64,000 bases of DNA from Brevibacterium sp. W7.2 (GTDB lineage: Bacteria > Actinomycetota > Actinomycetes > Actinomycetales > Brevibacteriaceae). The notes beneath the pieces are model-generated. The model worked only from the letters and a program-made list of their open reading frames with translations. It searched no databases and had not been told where the DNA came from. This document shows positions 34,303 to 43,141 of this stretch, one piece after another. The stretch spans positions 372,001 to 436,000 of the forward strand of contig NZ_CP073089.1 in NCBI RefSeq assembly GCF_018137945.1. Direction: 5' to 3'. Numbering within the stretch: position 1 is the first letter of the stretch; each line of letters opens with the position of its first letter. Position numbers and translations under genes: made by a program.

Positions 34303-35388
34303 ATGTCTGCAGCCATCAGCCAACCCGAGGCGGCCGAGCCGACCGCCGCGGTCAAGAAGGCCCCGGGAAGCGGCCTGGGACGCTACGTCCTCATCCGCTT
34401 CCTCCTCATCATCCCGACCATCTTCATCCTCACCACCCTGGTGTTCTTCCTCATGCGGATCACCGGCGACCCGATCACCGCGGCACTCGGCGGGCGCCTG
34501 ACCCGGGAGCAGCTGGCCGAACGCGTCGCCGCCGCCGGCTACGACCGGCCGATCCTCGTCCAGTACTTCGAGTACATGGGCAATCTGCTCCGCGGTGACT
34601 TCGGGACCACCGTCTCCGACGGCCAGCCCGTCACCGAGGTGCTCCTCACGTACGGGGCGGCGACCGTCGAACTCGTCTTCTACGCGCTCATCGTCGCGTT
34701 CATCATCGGCATCCCCTTCGGCATGATCGCCGCGTACAAGCGCGACAAGACCCCCGATGCGGTGCTGCGCATCCTCGCGATCCTCGGCTATGCGACCCCG
34801 GTGTTCTTCGCCGGCATGATCCTCAAGCTCATCTTCGGCGTCTTCTGGCCGATCCTCCCGGTGGCGGGGCGCGGCACGACGGAGACCGAATACATCATGT
34901 CCGGGGTCGTCGATCCCACCCGCTTCTACATCATCGACGCGATCCGCATCGGCAACTTCGAGGTCCTCGGCGACGTCCTCGCCCACGCGGTCCTCCCGGC
35001 CGTGGCGCTCGGCATCCTCACCGCCGGCGTCTTCCTCCGCCTCGTGCGCACGAACCTCATCGGCACGCTCGGCCAGCAGTACATCGACTCCGGCCGCTCC
35101 CGCGGGATCTCCGAGTTCCGCCTCGTCACGAAGCACGCCTACCGGCCCGCGCTGATCCCGATCATCACCGTCATGGGCATGCAGATCGCGCTCATGCTCG
35201 CCGGCGCCGTGCTCACCGAGACGACGTTCGAATGGAAGGGCCTCGGCTTCAAGCTCGCCGAGTACCTCACCGCCCGCGACTTCGTCGCCGTCCAGGGCAT
35301 CGTCGTGTTCCTCGCCGTCATCGTGGCGTTCACGAACTTCCTCGTCGACGTCATCGCCGCCTTCATCGACCCCCGAGTGAGGTACTGA
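34303..35388 (+). CDS. Dipeptide ABC transporter permease (DppB-like)
   Basis: A 361-residue permease with six membrane segments: GRYVLIRFLLIIPTIFILTT first, then RITGDP, and the EAA-type cytoplasmic loop around YIDSGRSRGISEFRLVTKHAYRPALIP. GAAGGA precedes ATG 34303 at suitable distance; the open frame upstream is unsupported. An insertion of about 35 residues between membrane segments (GRGTTETEYIMSGVVDPT) is a periplasmic loop seen in DppB proteins. It pairs with the DppC-like protein whose ATG shares a base with this stop (TGATG). Confidence 0.93.
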   Translation: MSAAISQPEAAEPTAAVKKAPGSGLGRYVLIRFLLIIPTIFILTTLVFFLMRITGDPITAALGGRLTREQLAERVAAAGYDRPILVQYFEYMGNLLRGDFGTTVSDGQPVTEVLLTYGAATVELVFYALIVAFIIGIPFGMIAAYKRDKTPDAVLRILAILGYATPVFFAGMILKLIFGVFWPILPVAGRGTTETEYIMSGVVDPTRFYIIDAIRIGNFEVLGDVLAHAVLPAVALGILTAGVFLRLVRTNLIGTLGQQYIDSGRSRGISEFRLVTKHAYRPALIPIITVMGMQIALMLAGAVLTETTFEWKGLGFKLAEYLTARDFVAVQGIVVFLAVIVAFTNFLVDVIAAFIDPRVRY

Positions 35389-36470
35389 TGTCCACATCCC
35401 ACCCGGAGAAGACCGGGATCACCGAAGCGCCGGAGAGCGCCCAGGAGTCCTTCGCCGAGGCGGCCCCCGGCACCGGTGTCCCCGCCGTCGTCCTCGATGA
35501 GAAGGCGAAGAAGTCGTGGTTCAACCGGCTGCCCATCGTCTCCCATCTGCGCCAGTCCGTCGGTCTGCAGCGGGGCATGCTCGTCACGGGTCTCGTGCTC
35601 TGCGGGCTCGTCCTCATCTGCGCGGTCTTCGCGCCGCTCATCGCCCCCTACGGGTACAACCAGCTCGGCACCTCCGAGGGGAACTTCGGGGCCACGCTGC
35701 CGCCGAGCGCCGAGCACATCTGGGGCACGACCGTCGGCGGCTACGACGTGTTCTCCCGGGTCATCTGGGGAGCCCAGACCGCGGTCGCCGTCATCGTCGT
35801 CGCCGTCGTCGCCTCCCTCTTCCTCGGCGTCGCCCTCGGCCTGATCTCCGGCTACCTCGGTGGGTGGCTCGACCGGATCCTCGTCGTCATCGCCGACGCC
35901 GTCTACGCGTTCCCGACCCTGCTGCTCGCGCTCGTCATGGCGATCGCGATCTCCGGCGGGCAGTCGAGCGCGTGGGGCGGCATCGCCGCGGCGGCGCTGT
36001 CCATCACCGTCGTCTTCATCCCGCAGTACTTCCGCGTCGTCCGCGCCGAGACCCTGCGGCTCAAAGCCGAGCCCTTCGTCGAATCGGCGATCGTCCTCGG
36101 GGCGTCGAAGACGCGGATCATCGGCAAGCACATCTTCCGCAACGCGACGCGCACGCTGCCGCTGATCTTCACCCTCAACTCGTCCGAGGCGATCCTCACC
36201 CTCGCCGGACTCGGGTTCCTCGGATTCGGCATCGAACCCACCTCGGCGGCGGAATGGGGCTACGACCTCAACAAGGCGCTGCCCGACGTCACGAGCGGCG
36301 TGTGGTGGACCTCGGTCTACCCGGGTCTGGCGATCGTGCTCACGGTGCTCGGCATCACGCTCGTCGGGGAGTCGATGAACGACCTCAACGACCCGCGCCT
36401 GCGGGTGCGGCGGAAGGCGAAGACGAAGGCCGGCGCCGCCGGTGCACGCGATCGAAAGGCCGAAGCATGA
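35388..36470 (+). CDS. Dipeptide ABC transporter permease (DppC-like)
   Basis: A 360-residue permease. An about 55-residue cytoplasmic lead is followed by RGMLVTGLVLCGLVLICAVFAP, a periplasmic loop with HIWGTTVGGYDVFSRVIWG (the usual GTD-x-x-GRD equivalent is GTTVGGYDVFSR), and four or five more membrane segments with the EAA loop FVESAIVLGASKTRIIGKHI. It forms the translocation pore with the DppB-like protein. The ATG overlaps the preceding stop by one base and the stop overlaps the ATPase start (ATGA), so all three are translationally coupled. The basic tail RKAKTKAGAAGARDRK is unusual but unassigned. Confidence 0.93.
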   Translation: MSTSHPEKTGITEAPESAQESFAEAAPGTGVPAVVLDEKAKKSWFNRLPIVSHLRQSVGLQRGMLVTGLVLCGLVLICAVFAPLIAPYGYNQLGTSEGNFGATLPPSAEHIWGTTVGGYDVFSRVIWGAQTAVAVIVVAVVASLFLGVALGLISGYLGGWLDRILVVIADAVYAFPTLLLALVMAIAISGGQSSAWGGIAAAALSITVVFIPQYFRVVRAETLRLKAEPFVESAIVLGASKTRIIGKHIFRNATRTLPLIFTLNSSEAILTLAGLGFLGFGIEPTSAAEWGYDLNKALPDVTSGVWWTSVYPGLAIVLTVLGITLVGESMNDLNDPRLRVRRKAKTKAGAAGARDRKAEA

Positions 36471-38224
36471 GTGCGAACGACAATCCGATCCTCGACGTCG
36501 ACCACCTCGACGTCACCTTCTCCACCGACGCCGGTGAGGTCCACGCGGTCAAGGACCTCTCACTCGAGGTGCGTCCCGGCGAAGTGCTCGCGATCGTCGG
36601 CGAATCCGGCTCGGGCAAGACCGTGACCGCCCGGTCGATCCTCGGACTGCTGCCGGAGACCGCGCAGCGCACGGGCGCCGTCGTGCTCTCGGGCAGCAAC
36701 GTGCTCAGCGTCGCGCCCGAACAGCTGCGGCAGATGCGCGGCTCCGATGTCGCCATGGTCTTCCAGGAGCCCTCGACGGCGCTCAACCCCGTGTTCACGG
36801 TGGGCTGGCAGATCGCCGAGGGGCTGCGGGCCCACCATCGGCGGGCGAGCCGCTCCGAGCTCAGGGCCAAGGCGATCGCGGCGATGGAGCAGGTCGGGAT
36901 CCCCGATGCCGCCAACCGCTTCGACTACTACCCGCACCAGTTCTCCGGCGGTCAGAAGCAGCGCATCGTCATCGCGATGGCGCTGGCGCTCGGGGCCAAG
37001 CTCATCGTCGCCGACGAGCCGACGACCGCCCTCGACGTCACGGTGCAGGCCGAGATCCTCGATCTGCTCCGCGACCTGCGGGACACCACGGGCACCGCGA
37101 TCGTCCTCATCACCCACAACATGGGCGTCGTCGCCGACCTCGCCGACCGGGTGGCCGTGATGTACCGCGGCGACCTCATCGAAGTCTCCCCGGTGGGCAC
37201 GCTCTTCAGCGAGCCGAAGGAGCAGTACACCCGCGACCTGCTCGCCGCCGTGCCGAAGCTCGGCTCGACCGTCGCCGGCAGTCGGAAGGCCGCCGCCGGC
37301 AGTCGGAAAGCTGCCGTCGTCGAGGAGCGGGACCCGGCGACCGCGCCCGCCGCGGGGGAGGAGCGGGACCGGGCGACCGCCTCGGCGAGGGACTCCGTCG
37401 TCGTCGCCAAGGACCTCGACATCGTCTACCCCGGCGGCATCGGGCGCCCGGACTTCCACGCCGTGAGCTCGGTGAGCTTCGACATCAGGGCGGGCGAGGT
37501 CTACGGCCTCGTCGGCGAGTCGGGGTCGGGCAAGACGACGATCGGCCGGGCGATCGCGGGTCTGACGCGGGCCAGCGGCGGGAGCCTCAGCGTCCTCGGA
37601 CATGAGATGGTCGGGTTCAGAGAGGGCGGCTTCCGGCCGATCCGCAAGCGCATCGGGTTCGTCTTCCAGGACCCGGCGGCGTCGTTCAACCCGCACCTGA
37701 CGATCGGGGAGTGCATCGCCGAGCCGTTCGCGATCCACCGTCGCGAGATGACCGCACGCGACCGGCAGTCCCGGGTGCTCGAGCTCCTCGACTCCGTGCA
37801 GCTGCCGGCGGAGTATGCGGGGCGCTACCCGCACGAGCTCTCCGGCGGACAGCGGCAGCGGGCGTCGCTGGCACGCGGCCTCGCCCTCGACCCCGAGCTG
37901 CTCATCGCCGACGAGCCGACCTCGGCCCTCGATGTGTCGGTGCAGGCGAAGGTGCTCGAGCTCTTCGTCGATCTGCAGAACCGGTTCGACTTCGCGGCGC
38001 TCTTCATCAGCCACGACCTCGCCGTCGTCGACATGCTCTCGGATCGCATCGGCGTGCTCTACCACGGCCGGCTGCTCGAGGAGGGCACTGGCGAGAAGGT
38101 GCTCGGGGCGCCGAGCAACGACTACACGAAGCGGCTCATCGCCTCCCTGCCGGTGCCCGACCCGGTCGAGCAGAAGGAGCGGCGCGAACTCGCGCGGCAG
38201 CTGCGGGTCGCCGCCGGGGCGTAA
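36467..38224 (+). CDS. Dipeptide ABC transporter double ATP-binding protein (DppD-DppF fusion)
   Basis: A 585-residue tandem ATPase. First domain: GESGSGKTVTARS (Walker A, about 45-57), FSGGQKQRIVIAMALALGAKLIVADEP split as signature and Walker B. Second domain from about residue 310: GESGSGKTTIGRA, LSGGQRQRASLARGLALD and LLIADEPTSALDVS. Each half has its D-loop and switch His (LITHN, FISHD). The fused arrangement replaces separate DppD and DppF subunits. The linker contains the near-repeats AGSRKAA and EERDPAT/EERDRAT, with CCGCCTCGGCGAGG in the DNA at 37378. The gene ends the operon; a long hairpin follows 11 bp after the stop. Confidence 0.95.
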   Translation: MSANDNPILDVDHLDVTFSTDAGEVHAVKDLSLEVRPGEVLAIVGESGSGKTVTARSILGLLPETAQRTGAVVLSGSNVLSVAPEQLRQMRGSDVAMVFQEPSTALNPVFTVGWQIAEGLRAHHRRASRSELRAKAIAAMEQVGIPDAANRFDYYPHQFSGGQKQRIVIAMALALGAKLIVADEPTTALDVTVQAEILDLLRDLRDTTGTAIVLITHNMGVVADLADRVAVMYRGDLIEVSPVGTLFSEPKEQYTRDLLAAVPKLGSTVAGSRKAAAGSRKAAVVEERDPATAPAAGEERDRATASARDSVVVAKDLDIVYPGGIGRPDFHAVSSVSFDIRAGEVYGLVGESGSGKTTIGRAIAGLTRASGGSLSVLGHEMVGFREGGFRPIRKRIGFVFQDPAASFNPHLTIGECIAEPFAIHRREMTARDRQSRVLELLDSVQLPAEYAGRYPHELSGGQRQRASLARGLALDPELLIADEPTSALDVSVQAKVLELFVDLQNRFDFAALFISHDLAVVDMLSDRIGVLYHGRLLEEGTGEKVLGAPSNDYTKRLIASLPVPDPVEQKERRELARQLRVAAGA

Positions 38225-38234
38225 CGCAGCAGCT

Positions 38235-38286
38235 GCCTTCCGGGCGCTGCGTCACCCTGCGCAGGGTGACGCAGCGCCTGGAAGGC
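38235..38286. terminator. 24-bp stem terminator, convergent
   Basis: Arms 38235-38258 and 38263-38286 pair at 23 of 24 positions around GCGC. It lies between the ABC ATPase (plus, ends 38224) and a TetR gene (minus, ends 38303). No T-tract follows on either strand. Confidence 0.88.
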
Positions 38287-38302
38287 GGCCGTGCGGACTC
38301 TC

Positions 38303-38983
38303 CTACTTGCCGTCGGAGATGAAGTCGAGCATGCCCGCCTCGTTGACGGGCAGCGCAAGGAGACGGTCGAGTTCGGCCTCGTCGGCGTCGATGCCGACGA
38401 TGCGCAGCGCGTAGAGCGTGAACTCGCGCTCGATCTGCTCGGAGTCGAGCTCACCGCCGGGCCGGAACCAGATCGAGAGCGAATTGCAGATCGAGAGGAT
38501 CGCCCGGGTCGCGAGCTGCGCGTGGCTGACCCGGAACGCACCCGAGTCGATGCCCGCTTGGATGATGTCGCCGAGGATGTCCCTCGCCTCCCGCTGCAGC
38601 GTCTTGATCCGGGCGGCGTTCTCCCCGCCCAGGCGCTCGGTGTCGCGCAGCAGCACCGTCGACACCGACACGTTCGCCATGCGGTAGCGGGAGAGGTAGC
38701 GAACGGAGACGGCGAGCTGGTCGACGGGATCGTCGTCCACCTCGGCGATGACGGCCCTGCTGTGCTCGATGTACCACGTGTACGCGGTGTGGACGAGTTC
38801 GTAGAGGGCTTCCTGCTTCGACGGGAAGTAGTAGTAGAGGGCGGAGAGGCTCAGCCCCGCCGCCTGGGCGATGTCGCGGATCGACGCACCGTCGAAGCCC
38901 TTCGTCGCGAAGGTGTCGCGGGCCGACCGGAGGATGTTGTTGCGGCCGTTCGTTGCTCTCACGTGACCACGCTCCTCGGTCAT
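38303..38983 (-). CDS. TetR-family regulator
   Basis: A 226-residue protein with the TetR HTH at about 12-58: NNILRSARDTFATKGFDGASIRD split by Gly, then AQAAGLSLSALYYYFPSKQEALY. The C-terminal part resembles regulators of fatty-acid, CoA-ester or steroid catabolism. ATG 38983 has no good ribosome site. An in-frame GTG at 38962 is preceded by GAGGAG at 9 nt and is the alternative start. Neighbours are the dipeptide ABC operon (convergent) and an FMN reductase (divergent), with an HSD10-like SDR 1 kb away. Its target is not determined; the near-palindrome TGAACGATCGCTCA before the SDR is one candidate. Confidence 0.88.
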   Translation of the reverse strand: MTEERGHVRATNGRNNILRSARDTFATKGFDGASIRDIAQAAGLSLSALYYYFPSKQEALYELVHTAYTWYIEHSRAVIAEVDDDPVDQLAVSVRYLSRYRMANVSVSTVLLRDTERLGGENAARIKTLQREARDILGDIIQAGIDSGAFRVSHAQLATRAILSICNSLSIWFRPGGELDSEQIEREFTLYALRIVGIDADEAELDRLLALPVNEAGMLDFISDGK

Positions 38984-39197
38984 TGGGGATCGAACATTCT
39001 TTCAAGTGGGTTCACTCGCCCCTCGACAATACCGCAGAACCCCACTGTGAGGACCGTCACCCTGCAACTTCGGAATGATTAAAGTTTCAAGCATGTTGCC
39101 AGTCGTTGGAGCCGTCGTCATCTCCGGCGTCGGCCCGGTTCCGGCGGCGGACGTCGCCGGTCCACCGCTCACCATCGACAGACAGCGAAGGACATTC

Positions 39198-39773
39198 ATG
39201 CTCAAAGTCGCGATCATTCCCGGCACCAACCGTCCCCAGGCCCTCAATCCGCAGGTCGTCGCCTGGGTCAAGGACCAGCTCGACGTCCGCGACGATGTCA
39301 GCGCCGAGGTCGTCCACTTCGCCGACTTCGACCTCCCGCTCCTCGACGAGGTCATTCCCGCAGGTGCCCAGATGTACGCGAACGCCCACACCAAGGCCTG
39401 GGCGGCGAAGCTCGACGAGTTCGACGCCTTCATCTTCGTCACGCCTGAGTACAACCACTCGATCTCCGGCTCGCTGAAGAACGCACTCGACTTCGTCGCC
39501 GCCGAGTTCAACCACAAGGTCGCCGGCATCGTCAACTACGGAGCCGACAAGGGCGTGCGCGCGGCCGAGCACCTGCGCCACATCCTCGCCAACTACAAGG
39601 TCGCCGTCGTCCGCGACCAGGCCTCCTTCAGCATCTTCACCGATGTCACCGACGGCACCTTCACCCCCACCGAGGTGTCCGCCGCACCGTTCACCTCGAT
39701 GGTCGATGACCTTGTCGCCTGGGGCGGCGCGCTCAAGGGCGTCCGCGAGGACGCCGCCTCCGTCGCCGTCTGA
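39198..39773 (+). CDS. NADPH-dependent FMN reductase (flavodoxin fold)
   Basis: A 191-residue flavoprotein. Seen are KVAIIPGTNRPQALN (phosphate loop, residues 3-17), then VTPEYNHSISGSLKNALDFV at about 76-95, the defining motif of NADPH-dependent FMN reductases and azoreductase-like proteins. The enzyme would reduce FMN or quinones in the cytosol. ATG 39198 follows GAAGGACATTC; the open frame runs upstream to 39075 without domain homology. It is divergent from the TetR gene. A 13-bp hairpin follows the stop. Confidence 0.9.
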   Translation: MLKVAIIPGTNRPQALNPQVVAWVKDQLDVRDDVSAEVVHFADFDLPLLDEVIPAGAQMYANAHTKAWAAKLDEFDAFIFVTPEYNHSISGSLKNALDFVAAEFNHKVAGIVNYGADKGVRAAEHLRHILANYKVAVVRDQASFSIFTDVTDGTFTPTEVSAAPFTSMVDDLVAWGGALKGVREDAASVAV

Positions 39774-39783
39774 GCGAATGACC

Positions 39784-39817
39784 CAGCCCGCCTGCCATGT
39801 CCGCGGCAGGCGGGCTG
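39784..39817 (+). terminator. Terminator after the FMN reductase gene
   Basis: CAGCCCGCCTGCC (39784-39796) and its exact complement (39805-39817) flank an 8-nt loop, 11 bp after the stop. Confidence 0.82.
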
Positions 39818-39938
39818 TGTCGTGTCCGGGCAACCTCGCCGAGGCGGTCGGACCTCGGCGCCGGGAACTCCGGTGGCCGCGGAGGCCGGGCACCGCCTCG
39901 GCGAGTGACCCCCTGTGATCTGGACGACACCGCTGGGG

Positions 39939-39966
39939 TAGGGTCGGATCAGTGAACGATCGCTCA
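39939..39966 (+). promoter_or_regulatory. Candidate -10 and operator upstream of the SDR gene
   Basis: TAGGGT (39939-39944) is a plausible -10. Right after it, TGAACGATCGCTCA (39953-39966) is a near-perfect palindrome (12 of 14 positions, core CGATCG) placed at the expected transcription start. This resembles TetR-type operators of lipid-catabolism genes. No convincing -35 is seen. Confidence 0.55.
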
Positions 39967-40017
39967 GCGCCGGACCCGGCGCCGCGATCCCCGCCGTCCC
40001 CGACGCGAAGGAATCCC

Positions 40018-40779
40018 ATGGACATCACAGACACAGTCGCCCTGGTCACCGGCGGAGCCTCGGGGCTCGGCCGCGCCACCACGGAGGCGCTGCTCGCCGG
40101 CGGGGCGCAGGTCGTCATGGTCGACCTCAACGCCGAGGTGGGGGAGCAGGTGGCCCGCGAACTCGGCGACCGCGCCCACTTCGTCGCCGCTGACGTCACC
40201 GACGAAGCTCAGGTGCAGGCGGCCGTCGACACGGCCACCGGACTCGGCTCCCTGCGCATCGTCGTCAACTGCGCGGGTGTCGCGACCCCGGGCAAGCTCG
40301 TGTCGAAGAAGGGCCCGCTGCCCCTCGACGCGTTCACCAAGGTCCTCGCCATCAACGTCGTCGGCACCGTCAACGTCTGCCGTCTCGCCGCCGCTGCGAT
40401 GCAGCAGGAGGAGCCGGTCGGCGAAGAGCGCGGCGTCATCGTCAACACCGCCTCGGTCGCGGCGTTCGACGGCCAGATCGGACAGATCGCCTACTCCGCG
40501 TCGAAGGGCGCCGTGGCCGCGGTGACCCTGCCGATGGCGCGCGAACTCGCCGCCTCCCTCATCCGCGTCGTGACGATCGCCCCCGGCATCTTCGAGACCC
40601 CGATGATGGCGGGACTGCCCGCCGAGGCGCAGGAATCGCTGGGGAAGTCCGTGCCTCACCCCGCGCGGCTGGGCAAGCCCGCCGAATACGCGCAGCTCGT
40701 CGAGTCGATCGTTGCGAACCCGATGCTCAACGGAGAGACGATCCGCCTCGACGGCGCGATCCGCATGGCGCCGAAGTGA
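40018..40779 (+). CDS. SDR-family 3-hydroxyacyl-CoA dehydrogenase (HSD10-like)
   Basis: A 253-residue short-chain dehydrogenase. The NAD-binding motif GGASGLGRA is at about 13-21 and MVDLN after beta-2 favours NAD(H). NCAGVA is present, and the catalytic Ser-Tyr-Lys appears in [20 protein letters not shown] with the following [10 protein letters not shown] and the end [18 protein letters not shown] are typical of type 2 3-hydroxyacyl-CoA dehydrogenase (HSD17B10), a beta-oxidation or branched-chain acyl-CoA enzyme. GAAGGA precedes ATG 40018. It stands alone, converging with a response-regulator gene 7 bp away. Confidence 0.9.
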   Translation: MDITDTVALVTGGASGLGRATTEALLAGGAQVVMVDLNAEVGEQVARELGDRAHFVAADVTDEAQVQAAVDTATGLGSLRIVVNCAGVATPGKLVSKKGPLPLDAFTKVLAINVVGTVNVCRLAAAAMQQEEPVGEERGVIVNTASVAAFDGQIGQIAYSASKGAVAAVTLPMARELAASLIRVVTIAPGIFETPMMAGLPAEAQESLGKSVPHPARLGKPAEYAQLVESIVANPMLNGETIRLDGAIRMAPK

Positions 40780-40786
40780 TCTGAGC

Positions 40787-41515
40787 TCAGCGTGACTCGT
40801 TGACGAGCAGGGCGAGCTGGACGCGAGTGCTCACCTCGAGTTTGTCGAAGATCCGCGCGAGATGGGTCTTCACGGTCGCCGTCGAGACGAAGAGCGACCG
40901 CGCCACCTGCGCGTTCGTCATGCCGCTCGCGACCGCCTCGGCGATTTCGCGCTCCCTCGCGGTCAGCGTCGCGAGCGGATCGGGGCGACTCGGCTGAGCA
41001 GGACCTCGCATGCCGTCGAGCGCACCGGCGAGGAACGCATCGCCACCGCCTGCGCTCGGGAACCCGTCCTGCCGCTGCGGTGCACGGCCGTCAGCCGATC
41101 GCGCCTGATCGAGGAGGGAATCCATCACTCCTGGTGAGAGCGTGCGAGTGCCGCCGGCGGCGGCGCGCACCGCGTTGATGAGCTCATCGGGTGGGGTGTC
41201 CTTGAGGATGTAGCCGGCTGCCCCGGCGCGCAGCGCCTCGTGGACGAACTCGTCGGTGCCGAACGCGGTGAGGACGAGCACCTCGGGGCGCTCGGCCTGC
41301 GCCATGAGCGTGCGGGTCGCCGCGAGGCCGTCCATGACCGGCATCCGCAGATCCATGAGGATGAGATCGGGGGAGAGCTCACGGGAGAGGGCGACGGCCT
41401 CCTCGCCGTTGGTCGCCTCGGCGACGATCTCGATGTCCTTCGCGACGCCGAGGAGGAGCCTGAGTCCCGAGCGCATGAGCGACTCGTCGTCGGCGATGAT
41501 GATCCTCAGGCTCAT
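40787..41515 (-). CDS. NarL/FixJ-family response regulator
   Basis: A 242-residue regulator: receiver with acidic pair ADDE (D9-D10), phospho-acceptor D55 in LILMDLRMP, and a conserved Lys in YILKDT. The LuxR HTH is at about 178-240 (LTAREREIAEAVASGMTNAQ, then STATVKTHLARIFDKL). The linker is longer than usual, with about 45 Gly/Asp/Pro/Ser-rich residues. The ATG overlaps the stop of the kinase gene (ATGA at 41512-41515), so the two form a cognate pair. Target genes are not evident; the divergent CPBP protease is a candidate. Confidence 0.93.
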   Translation of the reverse strand: MSLRIIIADDESLMRSGLRLLLGVAKDIEIVAEATNGEEAVALSRELSPDLILMDLRMPVMDGLAATRTLMAQAERPEVLVLTAFGTDEFVHEALRAGAAGYILKDTPPDELINAVRAAAGGTRTLSPGVMDSLLDQARSADGRAPQRQDGFPSAGGGDAFLAGALDGMRGPAQPSRPDPLATLTAREREIAEAVASGMTNAQVARSLFVSTATVKTHLARIFDKLEVSTRVQLALLVNESR

Positions 41516-43032
41516 GCGGTCTCCTCGGTCGGCGGGGCAGAGGCGGGTCGGTCGTTGGGCAATCGGTCGGGCACCGCGCGTTCGAGACTCGACCGTCCGT
41601 GCACCTCGGTCTCCGGGCGCGCGCTGTCACTGGTCTGCCCCGCGCTGTGGTCAGCGGGTACGGAATCCGGTTCGGCACGGAGTCCGGGCGCGGGAATCCG
41701 CGCACGGAGGACGAAATCGGGTCCGGCGGTCACCGTGAGATCGCCGCCCATCGCCTCCATCCGCTCGCGCAGGCCGAGCAGCCCGAGCCCGGAGCCGGCG
41801 ATCGGCGACATCTGCGGCGGCACCGCGGTGCTGCGTCCGGCACCGCTTGCGCTGGCGCGTCCCAGCGGGTTGCTCGCGGTGAGCAGCAGGGAGTGCGGGG
41901 TGTCGTCGACGGCGACTGTGATCGTCAGCCGCGCGCCGGGCGCGTGCTTGACGGCGTTCGTCATCGCCTCCTGGACGAAGCGGTAGATCGTCGTGCGCTC
42001 AAGGGCGCCTAGGCTGTGGAGCGATGCGGCGGTGAGCGGCGGTTCGTAGACGAGGTCGACGCTGTCGGCGCGGCCGCGGACGAGGGGTTCGAGGTCGGGA
42101 TCGACGACGGTGCCCTGGTCGTCACCGCGCAGCATCGTCAGCACTTCGCGCAGTTCGACGCCGGAGCGGCGGGCGCTGTCGGCGATGAGGCGGGCACTCT
42201 CGCGCACCGACGCCGGGTCGAGGTCCTCGCGGACGGAGAGCGCACCGGAGTACATCGCGATGACGCTGAGGTGGTGTGACAGGGAGTCGTGCATGTCGCG
42301 GGCGATGCTCCGGCGCACCTCGGCGATCGCCCGTTCCTGCCGGGACTGCCCGCGCAGGAGGGTCTGGGCGGCGGAGTCGATGAAGCCCTGCTCACGGGCA
42401 CCGCGGATGACGCCGATGACGACGATGATCGACAGGGACGAGAGATTGAAGAGGTAGACGGGCAGCTGGAAGCCGCCGAGGGCCGTGGGGGTGATGACGT
42501 AGGCGAAGGTCAGCGCGGCGATCGAGACGAGGAGCGTCGCGATGGTGAGGAGCCAGTTCCGCCGCGCGCACAGCGTGATCATCAGCAGCCCCGACGACGC
42601 GATTCCGAGGACTCCAATCGTTCCGAAGGCGACGCCGATGAGACCGAGGGTGACGGGAATCCACCCTCCGGTGTGCCGCTGCAGGGATTCGACCGATCCG
42701 TCCCGGTCGAGGAACGTCTCGCCTCCGCGGCCGCTCGTCGACAGGAATTCCCGGAGCTTCTCGGCCGCCAGGACTTTGGGCCTCAGCGTCGAGCGGGGAA
42801 CGGTCCGCCCGTCGAGCCAGAGGACGATGGGCAGGCAGGCCAGGGAGATCGCCCCGAAGACGATGTGGATGGTGATCTCGGCGTTCCGGCTGAATTCGTC
42901 GACGGCGGGATCGTTCGGGTTCGACCAGTTGGCGGCAATGAGACCGGCAACGATGAGCGCGCCGATGACGAAGCTGATCGTCGTCCACAGGGCGGCGCGG
43001 AAGAAACGGTGGTGGCGGGCGCGAAAGGGCAC
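41512..43032 (-). CDS. HisKA_3-type sensor histidine kinase
   Basis: A 506-residue kinase. Several hydrophobic segments lie in the N-terminal 250 residues. Then comes the dimerisation/phosphotransfer motif SIARDMHDSLSHHLSVIAMY with the phospho-His in DMHDSLSHH, the N-box FVQEAMTNAVKHAPG, and the G-box GSGLGLLGLRERMEAMGG. It would phosphorylate the response regulator encoded just downstream. I chose GTG 43032: TATCGT lies 6 nt upstream (complement of 43044-43039), implying a leaderless mRNA, and earlier starts would run into the divergent gene. The last about 60 residues are Pro/Ser/Glu-rich and unstructured. Confidence 0.9.
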   Translation of the reverse strand: MPFRARHHRFFRAALWTTISFVIGALIVAGLIAANWSNPNDPAVDEFSRNAEITIHIVFGAISLACLPIVLWLDGRTVPRSTLRPKVLAAEKLREFLSTSGRGGETFLDRDGSVESLQRHTGGWIPVTLGLIGVAFGTIGVLGIASSGLLMITLCARRNWLLTIATLLVSIAALTFAYVITPTALGGFQLPVYLFNLSSLSIIVVIGVIRGAREQGFIDSAAQTLLRGQSRQERAIAEVRRSIARDMHDSLSHHLSVIAMYSGALSVREDLDPASVRESARLIADSARRSGVELREVLTMLRGDDQGTVVDPDLEPLVRGRADSVDLVYEPPLTAASLHSLGALERTTIYRFVQEAMTNAVKHAPGARLTITVAVDDTPHSLLLTASNPLGRASASGAGRSTAVPPQMSPIAGSGLGLLGLRERMEAMGGDLTVTAGPDFVLRARIPAPGLRAEPDSVPADHSAGQTSDSARPETEVHGRSSLERAVPDRLPNDRPASAPPTEETA

Positions 43033-43141
43033 CCTTCGACGATACCCGGGCGGTCGCCTCGGCGAGGTCAGCCGAAAGGATGAGAATGTCCATGCCCCTG
43101 GTCGATGGCGGTCGTCGACATCCGGCAGCAGGGTGGAGAGC

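Noticed and set aside
38303-38983. TetR gene as regulator of the dipeptide ABC operon
   Set aside because: The genes converge with a strong terminator between and no matching operator was found at the ABC promoter; neighbourhood alone is not enough.
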